57,873 nt of DNA from Bacillota bacterium (GCA_023398575.1 JAEWSC010000084.1:1-57873); one strand, 5' to 3'. Positions 41,421 through 50,271 are shown, numbered from the stretch's first letter. The notes: generated by a model not told the origin, from the letters alone. Program-made: numbers and translations.

Positions 41421-42581
41421 ATGTTAAAGACGATACGAATGATCGTTTGCATTTTTCTACTATCCTGCTTTTCTTATGCGTGGGCCGGTGCAGAGAATTC
41501 GACCGTCGGCGATGATATCATGCTCATGGAAAATCGAATCAGCGATTTACTCAATAGCATGACATTGGAAGAAAAGGTATACCAATTGTTTATTGTTAAA
41601 CCTGAAAGTGTGGCAGGGGTGGAGAAGGCAACAAAGGCTACCGAAGCCACTCAAAAAGGATTTAACAAATACCCTGTAGGCGGTATCGTTTATTTCTCAA
41701 CGAATATTGTAAAGGAATCGCAAATCAAACAAATGATTGCTAGCTCTCAAGCATATGCCAAAGAAAAGCGAGGCATTGGGCTGTTTATTGCAGTAGATGA
41801 GGAAGGCGGCTCAATTGCAAGGGTAGCGAACAATTTAAAAACAACAAAAATTGATTCCATGAAAAAGGTGGGGCAAAGAGGAGACCCTAGTGAAGCCTAT
41901 CAAATTGGCGCAACAATTGCCGGCGATATCTCCAAACTAGGGTTCAACCTGGATTTTGCCCCAGTGGCGGATGTGATCATTGAAGGACGGAACACAGAGA
42001 TTGGTTCCCGCTCCTTTGGTAAAGATCCAGCCCTTGTATCCGCCATGGTAAGTCAACTGGTAAGAGGTCTGCAGGATAATGACGTCATGGCAACGTTGAA
42101 GCATTTCCCAGGGCATGGGAGTACAATAGATAATTCCCACGATGGTGCATCTATCACAACACGAACGCTTGATGAAATGGAACAGACGGAGTTTCTGCCT
42201 TTTCAAGAGGGGATTAGTGCTGGCGTGGAATTTGTAATGATGTCACACCTGACTGCGGTGGAAATCGACAAAGAATATCCCGCGTCCCTTTCCCAAAGGA
42301 TTGTTACGGGCATATTGCGTGAGAAACTCAATTTTGAGGGAGTCATTATTACAGACGCGCTAAAAATGAATGCTGTGTCCGACAGTTACACATCGGATGA
42401 GGCGGCAGTGCTTGCGCTTCAAGCTGGGGTGGATGTGCTTTTAATGCCGGTTAACTTAAGCAAGGCTGCAGGAGGGATTTTGGATGCGGTGAAAAGCGGC
42501 TTCATTTCCCAAGACCGGATTGATGAAAGCGTGCGCCGTATCCTTCGTGTAAAATGGAAATATGGTCTGATTTCGCCGTGA
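41421..42581 (+). CDS. Secreted GH3 family NagZ-like protein with altered catalytic dyad
   Basis: A 386-residue exported glycoside hydrolase family 3 protein (N-terminal TIM barrel only), of the beta-N-acetylhexosaminidase/NagZ type. ATG at 41421 after GGAGGA begins a signal peptide (hydrophobic residues 5-15, cleavage likely near AWAGA). Substrate-binding KHFPGHG is at 227-233 and the nucleophile Asp is at 312 in ITDALKM. NagZ enzymes use an Asp-x-His dyad as acid/base. Here the segment reads D237-N238-S239-H240, so the position two before His is Asn, not Asp. The enzyme may be impaired or may use Asp237. It begins a four-gene plus-strand run. Confidence 0.88.
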   Translation: MLKTIRMIVCIFLLSCFSYAWAGAENSTVGDDIMLMENRISDLLNSMTLEEKVYQLFIVKPESVAGVEKATKATEATQKGFNKYPVGGIVYFSTNIVKESQIKQMIASSQAYAKEKRGIGLFIAVDEEGGSIARVANNLKTTKIDSMKKVGQRGDPSEAYQIGATIAGDISKLGFNLDFAPVADVIIEGRNTEIGSRSFGKDPALVSAMVSQLVRGLQDNDVMATLKHFPGHGSTIDNSHDGASITTRTLDEMEQTEFLPFQEGISAGVEFVMMSHLTAVEIDKEYPASLSQRIVTGILREKLNFEGVIITDALKMNAVSDSYTSDEAAVLALQAGVDVLLMPVNLSKAAGGILDAVKSGFISQDRIDESVRRILRVKWKYGLISP

Positions 42582-42604
42582 CTCTGCACAAAAGGGGAAA
42601 GATC

Positions 42605-43474
42605 GTGAGAAATCGAAGAAAGAATAGGCTATTTATCTGCCTGTCTGTACTTGCTGCATTAGGTCTTTTGACTATTGCGGCATTCTACCGTGGTATCGTC
42701 ATTACCAGCTATGAAACAGATACAACAAAGGTTGGGGCAAAAGAATCCATCCACTTGGTGCTGCTGACCGATTTGCACAGCTATATCTATGAGCCGGATC
42801 AGAAGCCGCTGATTGAAAAAGTGAAAAACCTTCAGCCTGATGTAATTTTTCTTTCCGGCGATATGGCAGATGACCGGAATCCATACAAGGGCTTGGATAT
42901 GCTGCTTACCGGCATTGCGGAACTGGCACCTTGCTTTTATGTATCCGGCAGCCATGATTATTGGAGCGGCGAGATAGATAAAATAAAGTCGTCTGTAACC
43001 GCAAGGGGTGTAACTGTGCTGGAAGGCAATACTGCAGAAATATCGATACGGGGGCAAAAGCTCTTTATTTCAGGCATAGATGACCCATCCATGGCTGTTA
43101 AGACGGCAGGCGAAGGGGAATATGAGGCCTACCGCAGAGCGCTTCAGCCGTTTACGACTATTGACAAAAGCCAATACAATATTCTGGTAGCGCATAGGCC
43201 TGACTTTTATAACGAGTACAGCCAACTCGGTTTTGATTTGGTGGTTTCTGGCCATACCCATGGCGGACAGGTACGGATACCTTTCATACTCAACGGTTTG
43301 TATGCACCCAACCAGGGGTATTATCCCAAGTATGCAGGCGGATTGTATGACATCGGCGCGATGAAGCTGCTGGTCAGTCGAGGTCTTTCTTTTTATCCGG
43401 AGCTGCCTCGGATTTTTAATCCGCCAGAAATCGTTTTACTCGAGCTAAATGGTGCGCAGGAGGATAAAACATGA
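42605..43474 (+). CDS. Membrane-anchored metallophosphoesterase (YkuE-like)
   Basis: A 289-residue calcineurin-like phosphoesterase with one N-terminal transmembrane helix (about residues 9-28), so its domain faces outside. Metal-binding motifs are DLH in LLTDLHS, GD in LSGDMADD, H in VAHRPDF and GHTHGG in VVSGHTHGGQV. The usual GNHD motif reads G115-S-H-D (Ser in place of the metal-binding Asn). GTG at 42605 after GGGGAAAG is preferred; the frame upstream overlaps the GH3 gene. YkuE-type members act on phospho- or UDP-linked cell-envelope substrates, but the substrate here is unknown. The stop overlaps the next gene by 4 bp. Confidence 0.85.
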   Translation: MRNRRKNRLFICLSVLAALGLLTIAAFYRGIVITSYETDTTKVGAKESIHLVLLTDLHSYIYEPDQKPLIEKVKNLQPDVIFLSGDMADDRNPYKGLDMLLTGIAELAPCFYVSGSHDYWSGEIDKIKSSVTARGVTVLEGNTAEISIRGQKLFISGIDDPSMAVKTAGEGEYEAYRRALQPFTTIDKSQYNILVAHRPDFYNEYSQLGFDLVVSGHTHGGQVRIPFILNGLYAPNQGYYPKYAGGLYDIGAMKLLVSRGLSFYPELPRIFNPPEIVLLELNGAQEDKT

Positions 43475-44241
43475 GCAAGGTCTGTGTAATTACCGGTGGG
43501 GCCAATGGTATTGGTCGCTGCCTGGTGGAAAGCTTTGCAAGCAATGGCTACGCCGTGGCGTTCTCTGATGTGGATGCCGAGCGTGGAGAGATGCTTGCAC
43601 ATTCCATCAATAGTGAGGGCAGTGAATGCCAATTTTTTCATGGCGATATGGCGAATGAGGCGGATGTGCAGGCTTTTGTAAAGACAGCGCTGAACCGATT
43701 TGAAAAGGTTGATGCCCTGATCAACAACGCCTGTTTATCAAAGCGCGGCATTCTATCAGGCTGCTCCTGGACAGATTTTTCTTATGTGCTGTCTCTTGGG
43801 ATCACGGCTCCCTATATGCTGTGCAAGCTTTTTATGGAACACTTATCGCCAGGTGCTTCGATTGTAAACATCGCCTCCACCAGAGCGTTTATGTCGCAGC
43901 CGGATACGGAGAGCTATACGGCTGCAAAAGGCGGTATCAGCGCGCTCACCCATGCCCTGGCAGTTAGCCTGGCAGGGAAGGCACGGGTGAACGCTGTGAG
44001 CCCAGGTTGGATTGATACGGGGGAATATCAAGCGAGTGGCTCCCTTGCGGATTATTCAAAGGGAGATATCATGCAGCATCCTTGCCGTAAGGTGGGCGAA
44101 CCCAAGGACATTGCTGCCATGTGTTTATTCTTGTGCACAGAGGACGCCGGCTTTATTACAGGACAGAATTTTACAGTGGATGGCGGCATGACAAAGCAGA
44201 TGGTTTATCACAACGATATGGGCTGGGAACTGCATACCTGA
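43471..44241 (+). CDS. Short-chain dehydrogenase/reductase
   Basis: A 256-residue classical SDR with the nucleotide-binding TGGANGIGRCLVESFA at the N-terminus, Asp in FSDVDAERGE (which suggests NAD preference), the NNA motif in DALINNACLS, catalytic Ser in NIASTRAFMS and Tyr-x-x-x-Lys in ESYTAAKGG. The C-terminal FITGQNFTVDGGMT is typical. It overlaps the phosphoesterase gene by 4 bp and lies 18 bp before the Gfo/Idh/MocA gene, which suggests a short oxidoreductive pathway on a sugar or sugar alcohol, though the substrate is not readable. Confidence 0.92.
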   Translation: MSKVCVITGGANGIGRCLVESFASNGYAVAFSDVDAERGEMLAHSINSEGSECQFFHGDMANEADVQAFVKTALNRFEKVDALINNACLSKRGILSGCSWTDFSYVLSLGITAPYMLCKLFMEHLSPGASIVNIASTRAFMSQPDTESYTAAKGGISALTHALAVSLAGKARVNAVSPGWIDTGEYQASGSLADYSKGDIMQHPCRKVGEPKDIAAMCLFLCTEDAGFITGQNFTVDGGMTKQMVYHNDMGWELHT

Positions 44242-44259
44242 TTTGAACATGGGAGGCGG

Positions 44260-45243
44260 ATGAAATTGAAAAGTATTCACTTTGGCATCATCGGCTGCGG
44301 GGATGTAACAGAAAAGAAAAGCGGTCCTGCTTTTCAAAAAATCGAGGGTTGCCGCTTGGTATCGGTAATGCGCCGCGATCCCGATAAGCTGTTGGATTAC
44401 GCAAGGCGCCATGGTGTAGAAAAATACTCCACCAACTACCTCGATCTTTTGACAGACCCGGATATCAGTGCCATTTACATCGCTACGCCCCCAAAAATGC
44501 ATTGCTTTTATACGCTGGAGGCTGCAAAGCACAAAAAGGATGTGTATGTGGAAAAGCCCATGGCTCTTAGCGTTAATGAATGCAGAGAAATGATGCAAGC
44601 CTGTCAGGCACATGGCGTTCGTTTGTTTGTTGCCTACTACCGCCGCGGTCAGGAAAAGTTCAGGCGGGCTAAAGCACTCTTAGAAGAAGGCAGCATAGGG
44701 AAGGTAATGTCCTTTCAATACACCTATGCCTGCCCGCCGCCTGCAGTAAATCCAGCCCGTGCCTGGCTTCTTGATAAGAAACAAGCGGGGGGCGGCTTGC
44801 TGTACGACATCGGCTCTCATATGGTGGATACGCTGCGCTTTATACTAGGAGATGTTGATGTGGCCTCCGGTTTATCCGCCAACCTTGGCGGCGGGAACGA
44901 TATTAATGATGTGACAAGTGCTTTTATACGCTTTCAAAGCGGTGTACAAGGTACGCTGCAGATGAGCTTTCATGCAGCGGGAAATCGAGATGAAGCTGTG
45001 ATCTTCGGTGATAAGGGCAGCCTTCACTTTTCTATCATGGACATGTCACCTATTACAATAAATCGCTGTGGCACAGAAGAACAGTTAGCCTTTGAACCAC
45101 TTGAACATGTGCAGCTGCCTTATATCGAACATGTGGTTCGCGTGCTTCAGGGAATTGAGAATGATGATACAACGGGCAAAAGCGGTTTTATTACCCAGCA
45201 GATACTGGAAGCGTTTGAAGCGAGTGAGAAGATTCATTTCTAG
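44260..45243 (+). CDS. Gfo/Idh/MocA family oxidoreductase
   Basis: A 327-residue NAD(P)-dependent sugar dehydrogenase-like protein. The Rossmann start is FGIIGCGDVTEKKSGPAF, followed by AIYIATPPKMHCFYTLEAA and the family signature DVYVEKPMALSVNEC with the catalytic Lys. GGGLLYDIGSHMVDTLRFILG supplies the C-terminal domain's conserved His. GGGAGG is only a few bases from the ATG, so a TTG two codons later is an alternative start. It probably acts with the adjoining SDR. A bidirectional terminator follows. Confidence 0.9.
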   Translation: MKLKSIHFGIIGCGDVTEKKSGPAFQKIEGCRLVSVMRRDPDKLLDYARRHGVEKYSTNYLDLLTDPDISAIYIATPPKMHCFYTLEAAKHKKDVYVEKPMALSVNECREMMQACQAHGVRLFVAYYRRGQEKFRRAKALLEEGSIGKVMSFQYTYACPPPAVNPARAWLLDKKQAGGGLLYDIGSHMVDTLRFILGDVDVASGLSANLGGGNDINDVTSAFIRFQSGVQGTLQMSFHAAGNRDEAVIFGDKGSLHFSIMDMSPITINRCGTEEQLAFEPLEHVQLPYIEHVVRVLQGIENDDTTGKSGFITQQILEAFEASEKIHF

Positions 45244-45285
45244 AGGGATATGATTTTGAGATACAAACGGGAGTAGCAAGGATAT

Positions 45286-45317
45286 AAAAAAGCAGCGGTT
45301 TTTGGCCGCTGCTTTTT
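45286..45317. terminator. Bidirectional terminator
   Basis: AAAAAAGCAGCGG (45286-45298) with CCGCTGCTTTTT (45306-45317), 7-nt loop, between convergent genes. T-tracts arise on both strands. Confidence 0.92.
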
Positions 45318-45338
45318 GGTATATGCTTATGCTTTGAT

Positions 45339-46478
45339 TTATGCGCTCTCGTAATCAGCTTTGATTTCCTTCAAATAACGGATAATCGGCAAATGCTGGG
45401 GGCAGGCTTTTTCGCACAAGCCGCAGGAAACGCATTGGCCCGCATCCTTTTTCTCGTCCGCAAGACCTGCGTAACGGCCAAAGAATTCCGGCTTTTTGTC
45501 CAGCATGGCGGCGCTGTCATAGCCCCGGAAAATGTGGGGGATGGCAACGTTTTTGGGACAGGGCTGGCAATAGTTGCAGCCGGTGCAGTTTGTCTTGATC
45601 CGCTTTACATAGGCTTCCCGAACATTATCAAGCAGCGCTTCTTCTTCTTTTGTGAGAACGTCAGATGCAGCGCTTTCAAAAATGCGCAGATTGTCCTTCA
45701 CTTGATCCATGGTGCTCATACCGCTTAATATGGTCAAGACCTCCGGCATGTTGTACAGGTAGCGGAAAGCCCATTCTACGCTGCTGCGCTTTTGAGGAAA
45801 ATTCTCATAGAGCGCTTTCACTTCGGTGGGAGGGGTGGCCAGCGCACCGCCGCGCAGGGGTTCCATGACCACGATGCCCACGCCTTTATCAGTGGCATAT
45901 TTCATGCCGGCCAGGCCGGCCTGGTACTCGCCATCCAACAGATTCAACTGAATTTGGGCCATCTTCCAAGGATAATCATCAATGATTTTGGGGAACAGAT
46001 CGCCTTCATCGTGGAAGGAAAAGGAAGGATAGCGAATTTTACCGCTGGCCACCGCTTTGTTAAGAAAATCGTGGTAGCCCAGCTTTTGCATGGCCGCGAA
46101 GCTATTTTTGTTCAGCGCATGCAATAGGTAAAAATCGATATGGTCTGTTTGCAACTTTTGAAGCTGCTCATCCAGCAGGCGGTCCATATCCTCCCGCGTT
46201 TTAACCAGCCAGACGGGCAGCTTGGTGGAAACCACCACTTTCTCCCTGTATCCGTTTTTCAGTGCTTCTCCGACTACAAGTTCGCTTTCGCCGCCATGGT
46301 AGGGATATGCCGTATCCACATAAGTAACGCCGCAATCAATGGCGTGGCGGATCATGGCGATCGCTTCTTCACGGTCGATAACCTGCTTGCCCTCTGCCTC
46401 TTTTGTGGGCAGACGCATCGCACCAAAGCCCAACCGCGATACGGTAATGCCTAAATCACGAAATGGAATCTTCTGCAT
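45339..46478 (-). CDS. Aldo/keto reductase with C-terminal 4Fe-4S ferredoxin domain
   Basis: A 379-residue enzyme joining an aldo/keto reductase barrel to an iron-sulfur domain. The tetrad is Asp/Tyr in YVDTAYPYHGGESE, Lys in VVSTKLPVW and His in FYLLHALN. Two cysteine clusters follow, CTGCNYCQPCP near residue 305 and CVSCGLCEKACP near 357, consistent with [4Fe-4S] binding. This COG1453 type is common in anaerobes; the physiological substrate is mostly unknown. ATG at 46478 with AAAGGAG upstream gives the family start (MQKIPFRDLGITVSRLGFG); an upstream ATG in frame would add 29 residues without family character. Confidence 0.92.
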   Translation of the reverse strand: MQKIPFRDLGITVSRLGFGAMRLPTKEAEGKQVIDREEAIAMIRHAIDCGVTYVDTAYPYHGGESELVVGEALKNGYREKVVVSTKLPVWLVKTREDMDRLLDEQLQKLQTDHIDFYLLHALNKNSFAAMQKLGYHDFLNKAVASGKIRYPSFSFHDEGDLFPKIIDDYPWKMAQIQLNLLDGEYQAGLAGMKYATDKGVGIVVMEPLRGGALATPPTEVKALYENFPQKRSSVEWAFRYLYNMPEVLTILSGMSTMDQVKDNLRIFESAASDVLTKEEEALLDNVREAYVKRIKTNCTGCNYCQPCPKNVAIPHIFRGYDSAAMLDKKPEFFGRYAGLADEKKDAGQCVSCGLCEKACPQHLPIIRYLKEIKADYESA

Positions 46479-46758
46479 GCTTGTACTCCTTTTCATTGCT
46501 GCAAATAGTGTATCATACATGATTGGATATGAAAAGCCGTTGGAGAATTCTTTATGATTTTGCACATATTTAAAGAAAATGAGGCTTATAGTTTTACCTT
46601 CATTTTTGCATGCCAGATGAGAAATTGCCTCTCAATAAAGCACACCACGTTTGCCGTTCTGTCAAGATCAGCAGACATGGTGCGTTTTGATTCTTGTATC
46701 TAAGGTTCATAACTTCTGAAACATAATGCAGGAAAAAGGGGTGTCATTGGATGCCGTT

Positions 46759-48225
46759 TCACTTTTGGGTTATGCTCAGGTAACGCTCATAGGCTTCATC
46801 CCAAGCCCTGCTGTTGCTGGGCATATACTGTCTGGGTGCTGACGATAACGCCACAATGCGCCGGCCGTGGGCAACATCCTTGATAGCGCCTAAAGCGATC
46901 AACTGCATCATGGCATTACCAATGGCGGTAGCCTCGGCAGGGCCAGCTAAAACCTTCATGTTCAGGGCATCGGCAGTCATTTGCATCAGCAATGGCGCGT
47001 TTGTTCCGCCGCCTACGGCATGCAGTGTATCGTATGTTTTGCTTGTTAAATGAGATATGGCTAGCGCGCTAGACCGGTAAGCCATAGCCAGGCTTTCATA
47101 AATGCAGCGCACAAAGCCTCCTCTTGACTTTGGCACATTTTGGCCGGTTTTTATCAGGTAATCGGAAATTCGCTGCGGCATATCACCGGGTGCTAGAAAC
47201 AGCGGATCATCCGGGTTAATAAAACAGGCAAAGGGTTCTGCTTCTTCTGCTTCTGCGGCTAGCTGCGCATAGGATACCGTTTCCTTTTCCGACCAGTGGC
47301 GGCGGCATTCTTGCGCGATCCATAGGCCCATAATGTTCTTCAAAAAGCGTATGGTGTGGTTGATGCCACCTTCGTTGGTAAAATTGCTGGTCCGACTTTC
47401 CTCGTTCACGACAGGTGCAGCTATTTCCGTGCCTATCAGCGACCAGGTGCCGCTGGAGAGGAAAAGGAAATCTGCATTCTGCGACGGCACGGCAGCTACT
47501 GCGCTGGCCGTATCGTGGCAGGCGGTGTTATAAACCATCACCTGAGGGATAGAAAGCTCCTTACAAAGCTCGGGCGATAAAAGTCCGCAGGGCTCCCCTG
47601 GCATTTTGATGGCCGGGAAGATGCTGCCGGGGAGCCTGAGGCCATCTAGAATTTCTTTTGACCAATCGCATTGACCGGCCGGAAGCAGTTCCATGGTGGA
47701 TGCCATGGTATACTCCGCCTGTTTTTGTCCTGTCAGAAAATAGGCAATCAGGTTGGGCATGGGCAAAAGCGCCGCCGAGCGCTCCAACATCTCCGGGCGG
47801 TCCTTCTTTAGCGATGCCAGCTGAAAGACGGTATTCAAGGACATGTGCTGTATTCCGGTGATATCATATAGTGACTCTTTTGTGATGCGATCAAAAACCC
47901 ATGGCACCGCGGCCTCCGTACGGACATCCCGATAGTGAACTGGGTTTTCCAGCAAATGCCCCCGGATGTCCAACAGACCAAAATCCACACCCCAGGTGTC
48001 GATGGCAACGCTTTCGTAAGGACCGGCTTCATGTGCCTTTTTCAGACCTGTATAGATTTCGTGCATGAGCCTTGGAAAATCCCAATACAGAGTTTCATGA
48101 AGCTTGACGGGGATATTGTCAAAGCGGTGGACCTCGGTTAGTGACAATTGCTCCCCATCAAGCCGAGCCAGTATAGCGCGGCCGGAGGATGCCCCCAGGT
48201 CAAAGGCAAGTACGGTGCGGGCCAT
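46759..48225 (-). CDS. rhaB: Rhamnulokinase
   Basis: A 488-residue FGGY-type sugar kinase that phosphorylates L-rhamnulose at O1. The phosphate-binding start is FDLGASSGRAILARL; IDTWGVDFGLLD carries the catalytic Asp region, SSGTWSLIGTE the second phosphate loop and GGGTNAPLLMQMTADALN the adenosine motif. DTWGVDFGLL and NFTNEGG are characteristic of RhaB rather than xylulokinase. It is the last gene of the rhaA-rhaD-rhaB operon. No lactaldehyde reductase or mutarotase gene is adjacent. I found no strong terminator in the 190 bp beyond its stop. Confidence 0.95.
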   Translation of the reverse strand: MARTVLAFDLGASSGRAILARLDGEQLSLTEVHRFDNIPVKLHETLYWDFPRLMHEIYTGLKKAHEAGPYESVAIDTWGVDFGLLDIRGHLLENPVHYRDVRTEAAVPWVFDRITKESLYDITGIQHMSLNTVFQLASLKKDRPEMLERSAALLPMPNLIAYFLTGQKQAEYTMASTMELLPAGQCDWSKEILDGLRLPGSIFPAIKMPGEPCGLLSPELCKELSIPQVMVYNTACHDTASAVAAVPSQNADFLFLSSGTWSLIGTEIAAPVVNEESRTSNFTNEGGINHTIRFLKNIMGLWIAQECRRHWSEKETVSYAQLAAEAEEAEPFACFINPDDPLFLAPGDMPQRISDYLIKTGQNVPKSRGGFVRCIYESLAMAYRSSALAISHLTSKTYDTLHAVGGGTNAPLLMQMTADALNMKVLAGPAEATAIGNAMMQLIALGAIKDVAHGRRIVALSSAPRQYMPSNSRAWDEAYERYLSITQK

Positions 48226-48246
48226 AGACTGACCTCCTTAGGCGTA

Positions 48247-48927
48247 TTACTTGCTGAACTTTTGATATCCGCCATGCCGGCCGTTCAGGCCGAACTTTGA
48301 ACGCATAGAAAGCAATTCGTCAATACGCTCCCTAGGCAGTTCCTTGCCGCCGCCTAGAATGCGGGTATTGAGGCATAGCTTGGAGAACAGTTCCAGGGTT
48401 TCCATGCGGTAATACGCAGACATCAGATCAGGGCCAACCGTTAGCGCACCATGGTTTTCCAATAGCACACAATCATGATCTTGCAAATAGGGTGCTACGG
48501 CATCTGGAATTTCATTTGTGGAGGGGCAGCCATAGGGAGCAATAGGCACTGCGCCTAATGTCAAAATAGCTTCCGGCATGGTGAACTCATCCAGCGGAAT
48601 ATGGGCGATGGCAAAGGAGGTGGCGGCCGGCGGATGGGCGTGCACGACAGCGCCGACATCGCTTCTTTCCTTATAGCAGCCCATGTGCATGGGTAGTTCA
48701 CTGGAGGGGCGGTATTTGGACTCCTCCTGCTTTTCGCAGCGGCCGTTGATGAGCAATATCATATCCGGGGTCAAAAAGCCCTTGGAGGTGCCGGTGGGGG
48801 TGGTTAAATACAGGTCGTCGCCCACCTTGATCGTAAAGTTGCCATCATTGGCGGCTACCCAACCCTGCTGCCATACCCGGCGGCCAATATCGCACATCAG
48901 TTCCCGCAAGGATTGAAATTCCATCAT
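48247..48927 (-). CDS. Rhamnulose-1-phosphate aldolase (class II aldolase/adducin fold)
   Basis: A 226-residue zinc-dependent aldolase. The metal ligands are in VVHAHPPAATSFAIA (HAH) and near LLENHGALTVG, and GNFTIKVGDDLYLTTPTGTSKG is the phosphate-binding N-terminal part. At this length it is nearer to fuculose-phosphate aldolase (about 215 residues) than to E. coli RhaD (about 275), so sequence alone does not fix the substrate. Its place between rhaA and rhaB makes L-rhamnulose-1-phosphate, cleaved to dihydroxyacetone phosphate and lactaldehyde, the best reading. ATG at 48927 follows AGGAG; an adjacent ATG at 48924 is equally possible. Confidence 0.85.
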   Translation of the reverse strand: MMEFQSLRELMCDIGRRVWQQGWVAANDGNFTIKVGDDLYLTTPTGTSKGFLTPDMILLINGRCEKQEESKYRPSSELPMHMGCYKERSDVGAVVHAHPPAATSFAIAHIPLDEFTMPEAILTLGAVPIAPYGCPSTNEIPDAVAPYLQDHDCVLLENHGALTVGPDLMSAYYRMETLELFSKLCLNTRILGGGKELPRERIDELLSMRSKFGLNGRHGGYQKFSK

Positions 48928-48953
48928 TCACATCTCCTTATAATGGTGGTATA

Positions 48954-50207
48954 TTACTTTCGCTTGGAAAGGACCACTTTTTCATACGTTTGGATTTCCT
49001 GAATGTACGCCGCGCCTGGAATCACATTTTCCCTTGCACACAATTCGTCCCACACAGCTGCCCAGGGCAGGGAGAGGATTTCCTGGGAAAAGGCCAGCCG
49101 GGCGGAAACATCGCCCTGGCGTTCAATTTCCTTCAATCGCTCTATCGGTTCCAACAAGGCGATCAAAAGCGCCTTACGGGTGCTGCGAAGGCCGGTGACC
49201 CAGGCCATGATGCGATTGATGGAGGCATCGAAGTAATCTGTCGCGAGGTATACGCGGCCAAGCGCGTCAGCCCGGACAACCTCCCGCATGATTTGCCTTG
49301 TTTCCTCATCCAGCAGCACCACATGATCGCTGTCCCAGCGCACCGGGCGGCTAACATGCAAAAGAAGCTCCGGCAAAAAGCACAGCAACGCGGGTATTTT
49401 GGCAGCGATGCTTTCGGTGGGATGGAAATGGCCGGCATCCAGCGTCAGCAGCATGTTGGGCCTGGATAGGGCATAGCCCATATAAAACTCATGAGAGCCG
49501 GGAGTATAGGCCTCCGCACCGATTCCAAAGAGCTTGCTTTCCACGGAATCTTTAATATTCTCATAGGCAGGAGAACCATCAAAGATTTTGTCGAGGCTAT
49601 CCTTCAGACGAAGCCGAGGGGATAGGCCATCCACAGGGATTTCCTTTTCACCATCGGGAATCCAGTGATTGATGACGCAAGTTTTACCTGTTTCCCGGGA
49701 AAAGTACGCGGCGATTTCACGAACCGCTTTGGCGTGGTTAATCCAGAATTCCCGTATGCCTTTGTCAGGATGTGTTAGGGTGCCGCCGCTGCTCTTTTCA
49801 TGGGAGAAGAAGGTCGTGTTAAAATCCAGCCCCAGCCCTTTGTCTTTGGCCCAGGATACCCAGGGAGAGAAATGGTGGGGAGCCAACGCATCCCGATCCA
49901 CTTTTTCTGAGGTATCCAAATAGTTGGTATGCAGGTTGATTTTGTGCACGCCAGGCAGCAGGGAAAGGGCTTTATCCATATCGCAGCGCAGCTCCTCTGG
50001 GGTGCGGGCGCGGCCAGGATAGTTGCCTGTAGCGGCAATGCCACCGGTTAAGCCGCTGCTGCCTTCAAAACCCAGCACGTCGTCGCCCTGCCAGCAATGC
50101 ATGGAAATGGGTGTTGATGCCGCAAGCTTTAGTGCTTTCTCTACATCCACACCCAACGATGCATACTGTTCTCGGGCTAGATCAAACGCTTTTGAATTGT
50201 TAGCCAT
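48954..50207 (-). CDS. rhaA: L-rhamnose isomerase
   Basis: A 417-residue metal-dependent isomerase that converts L-rhamnose to L-rhamnulose. Hallmarks are PISMHCWQGDDVLGFE, KINLHTNYLD, VINHWIPDGEKEIPVDGLSPR, LLTLDAGHFHPTE (metal-binding Asp and His) and RPVRWDSDHVVLLDEETRQIM. Length and motifs match RhaA throughout. GGGAGG precedes the ATG. It is first in the rhaADB operon, transcribed from a promoter interlocked with that of the divergent DeoR-type regulator gene. Confidence 0.97.
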   Translation of the reverse strand: MANNSKAFDLAREQYASLGVDVEKALKLAASTPISMHCWQGDDVLGFEGSSGLTGGIAATGNYPGRARTPEELRCDMDKALSLLPGVHKINLHTNYLDTSEKVDRDALAPHHFSPWVSWAKDKGLGLDFNTTFFSHEKSSGGTLTHPDKGIREFWINHAKAVREIAAYFSRETGKTCVINHWIPDGEKEIPVDGLSPRLRLKDSLDKIFDGSPAYENIKDSVESKLFGIGAEAYTPGSHEFYMGYALSRPNMLLTLDAGHFHPTESIAAKIPALLCFLPELLLHVSRPVRWDSDHVVLLDEETRQIMREVVRADALGRVYLATDYFDASINRIMAWVTGLRSTRKALLIALLEPIERLKEIERQGDVSARLAFSQEILSLPWAAVWDELCARENVIPGAAYIQEIQTYEKVVLSKRK

Positions 50208-50221
50208 GGGAACCTCCCTTG

Positions 50222-50250
50222 TTGACAGAAAGTTGCAGCCTCATTATACT
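50222..50250 (+). promoter_or_regulatory. Promoter for DeoR-type regulator, overlapping rhaA promoter
   Basis: TTGACA at 50222-50227 and TATACT at 50245-50250, 17-bp spacer, plus strand. Its -10 shares bases with the minus-strand -10 (50243-50248), and its -35 lies within the rhaA leader. Confidence 0.8.
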
Positions 50251-50271
50251 GACCTTGCGCATACTTGTCTA
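50243..50271 (-). promoter_or_regulatory. Promoter for rhaA-rhaD-rhaB
   Basis: On the minus strand TAGACA (50271-50266) and TATAAT (50248-50243), 17-bp spacer, giving a leader of about 28 nt with GGGAGG before rhaA. It overlaps the divergent regulator promoter, so the two cannot be occupied at the same time. Confidence 0.8.

Noticed and set aside
46566..46758. Long-loop inverted repeat (CGCACCA with TGGTGTG) as terminator of rhaB
   Set aside because: The stem is short and bulged, the loop is over 30 nt and there is no T-tract; nothing convincing is visible in this gap.
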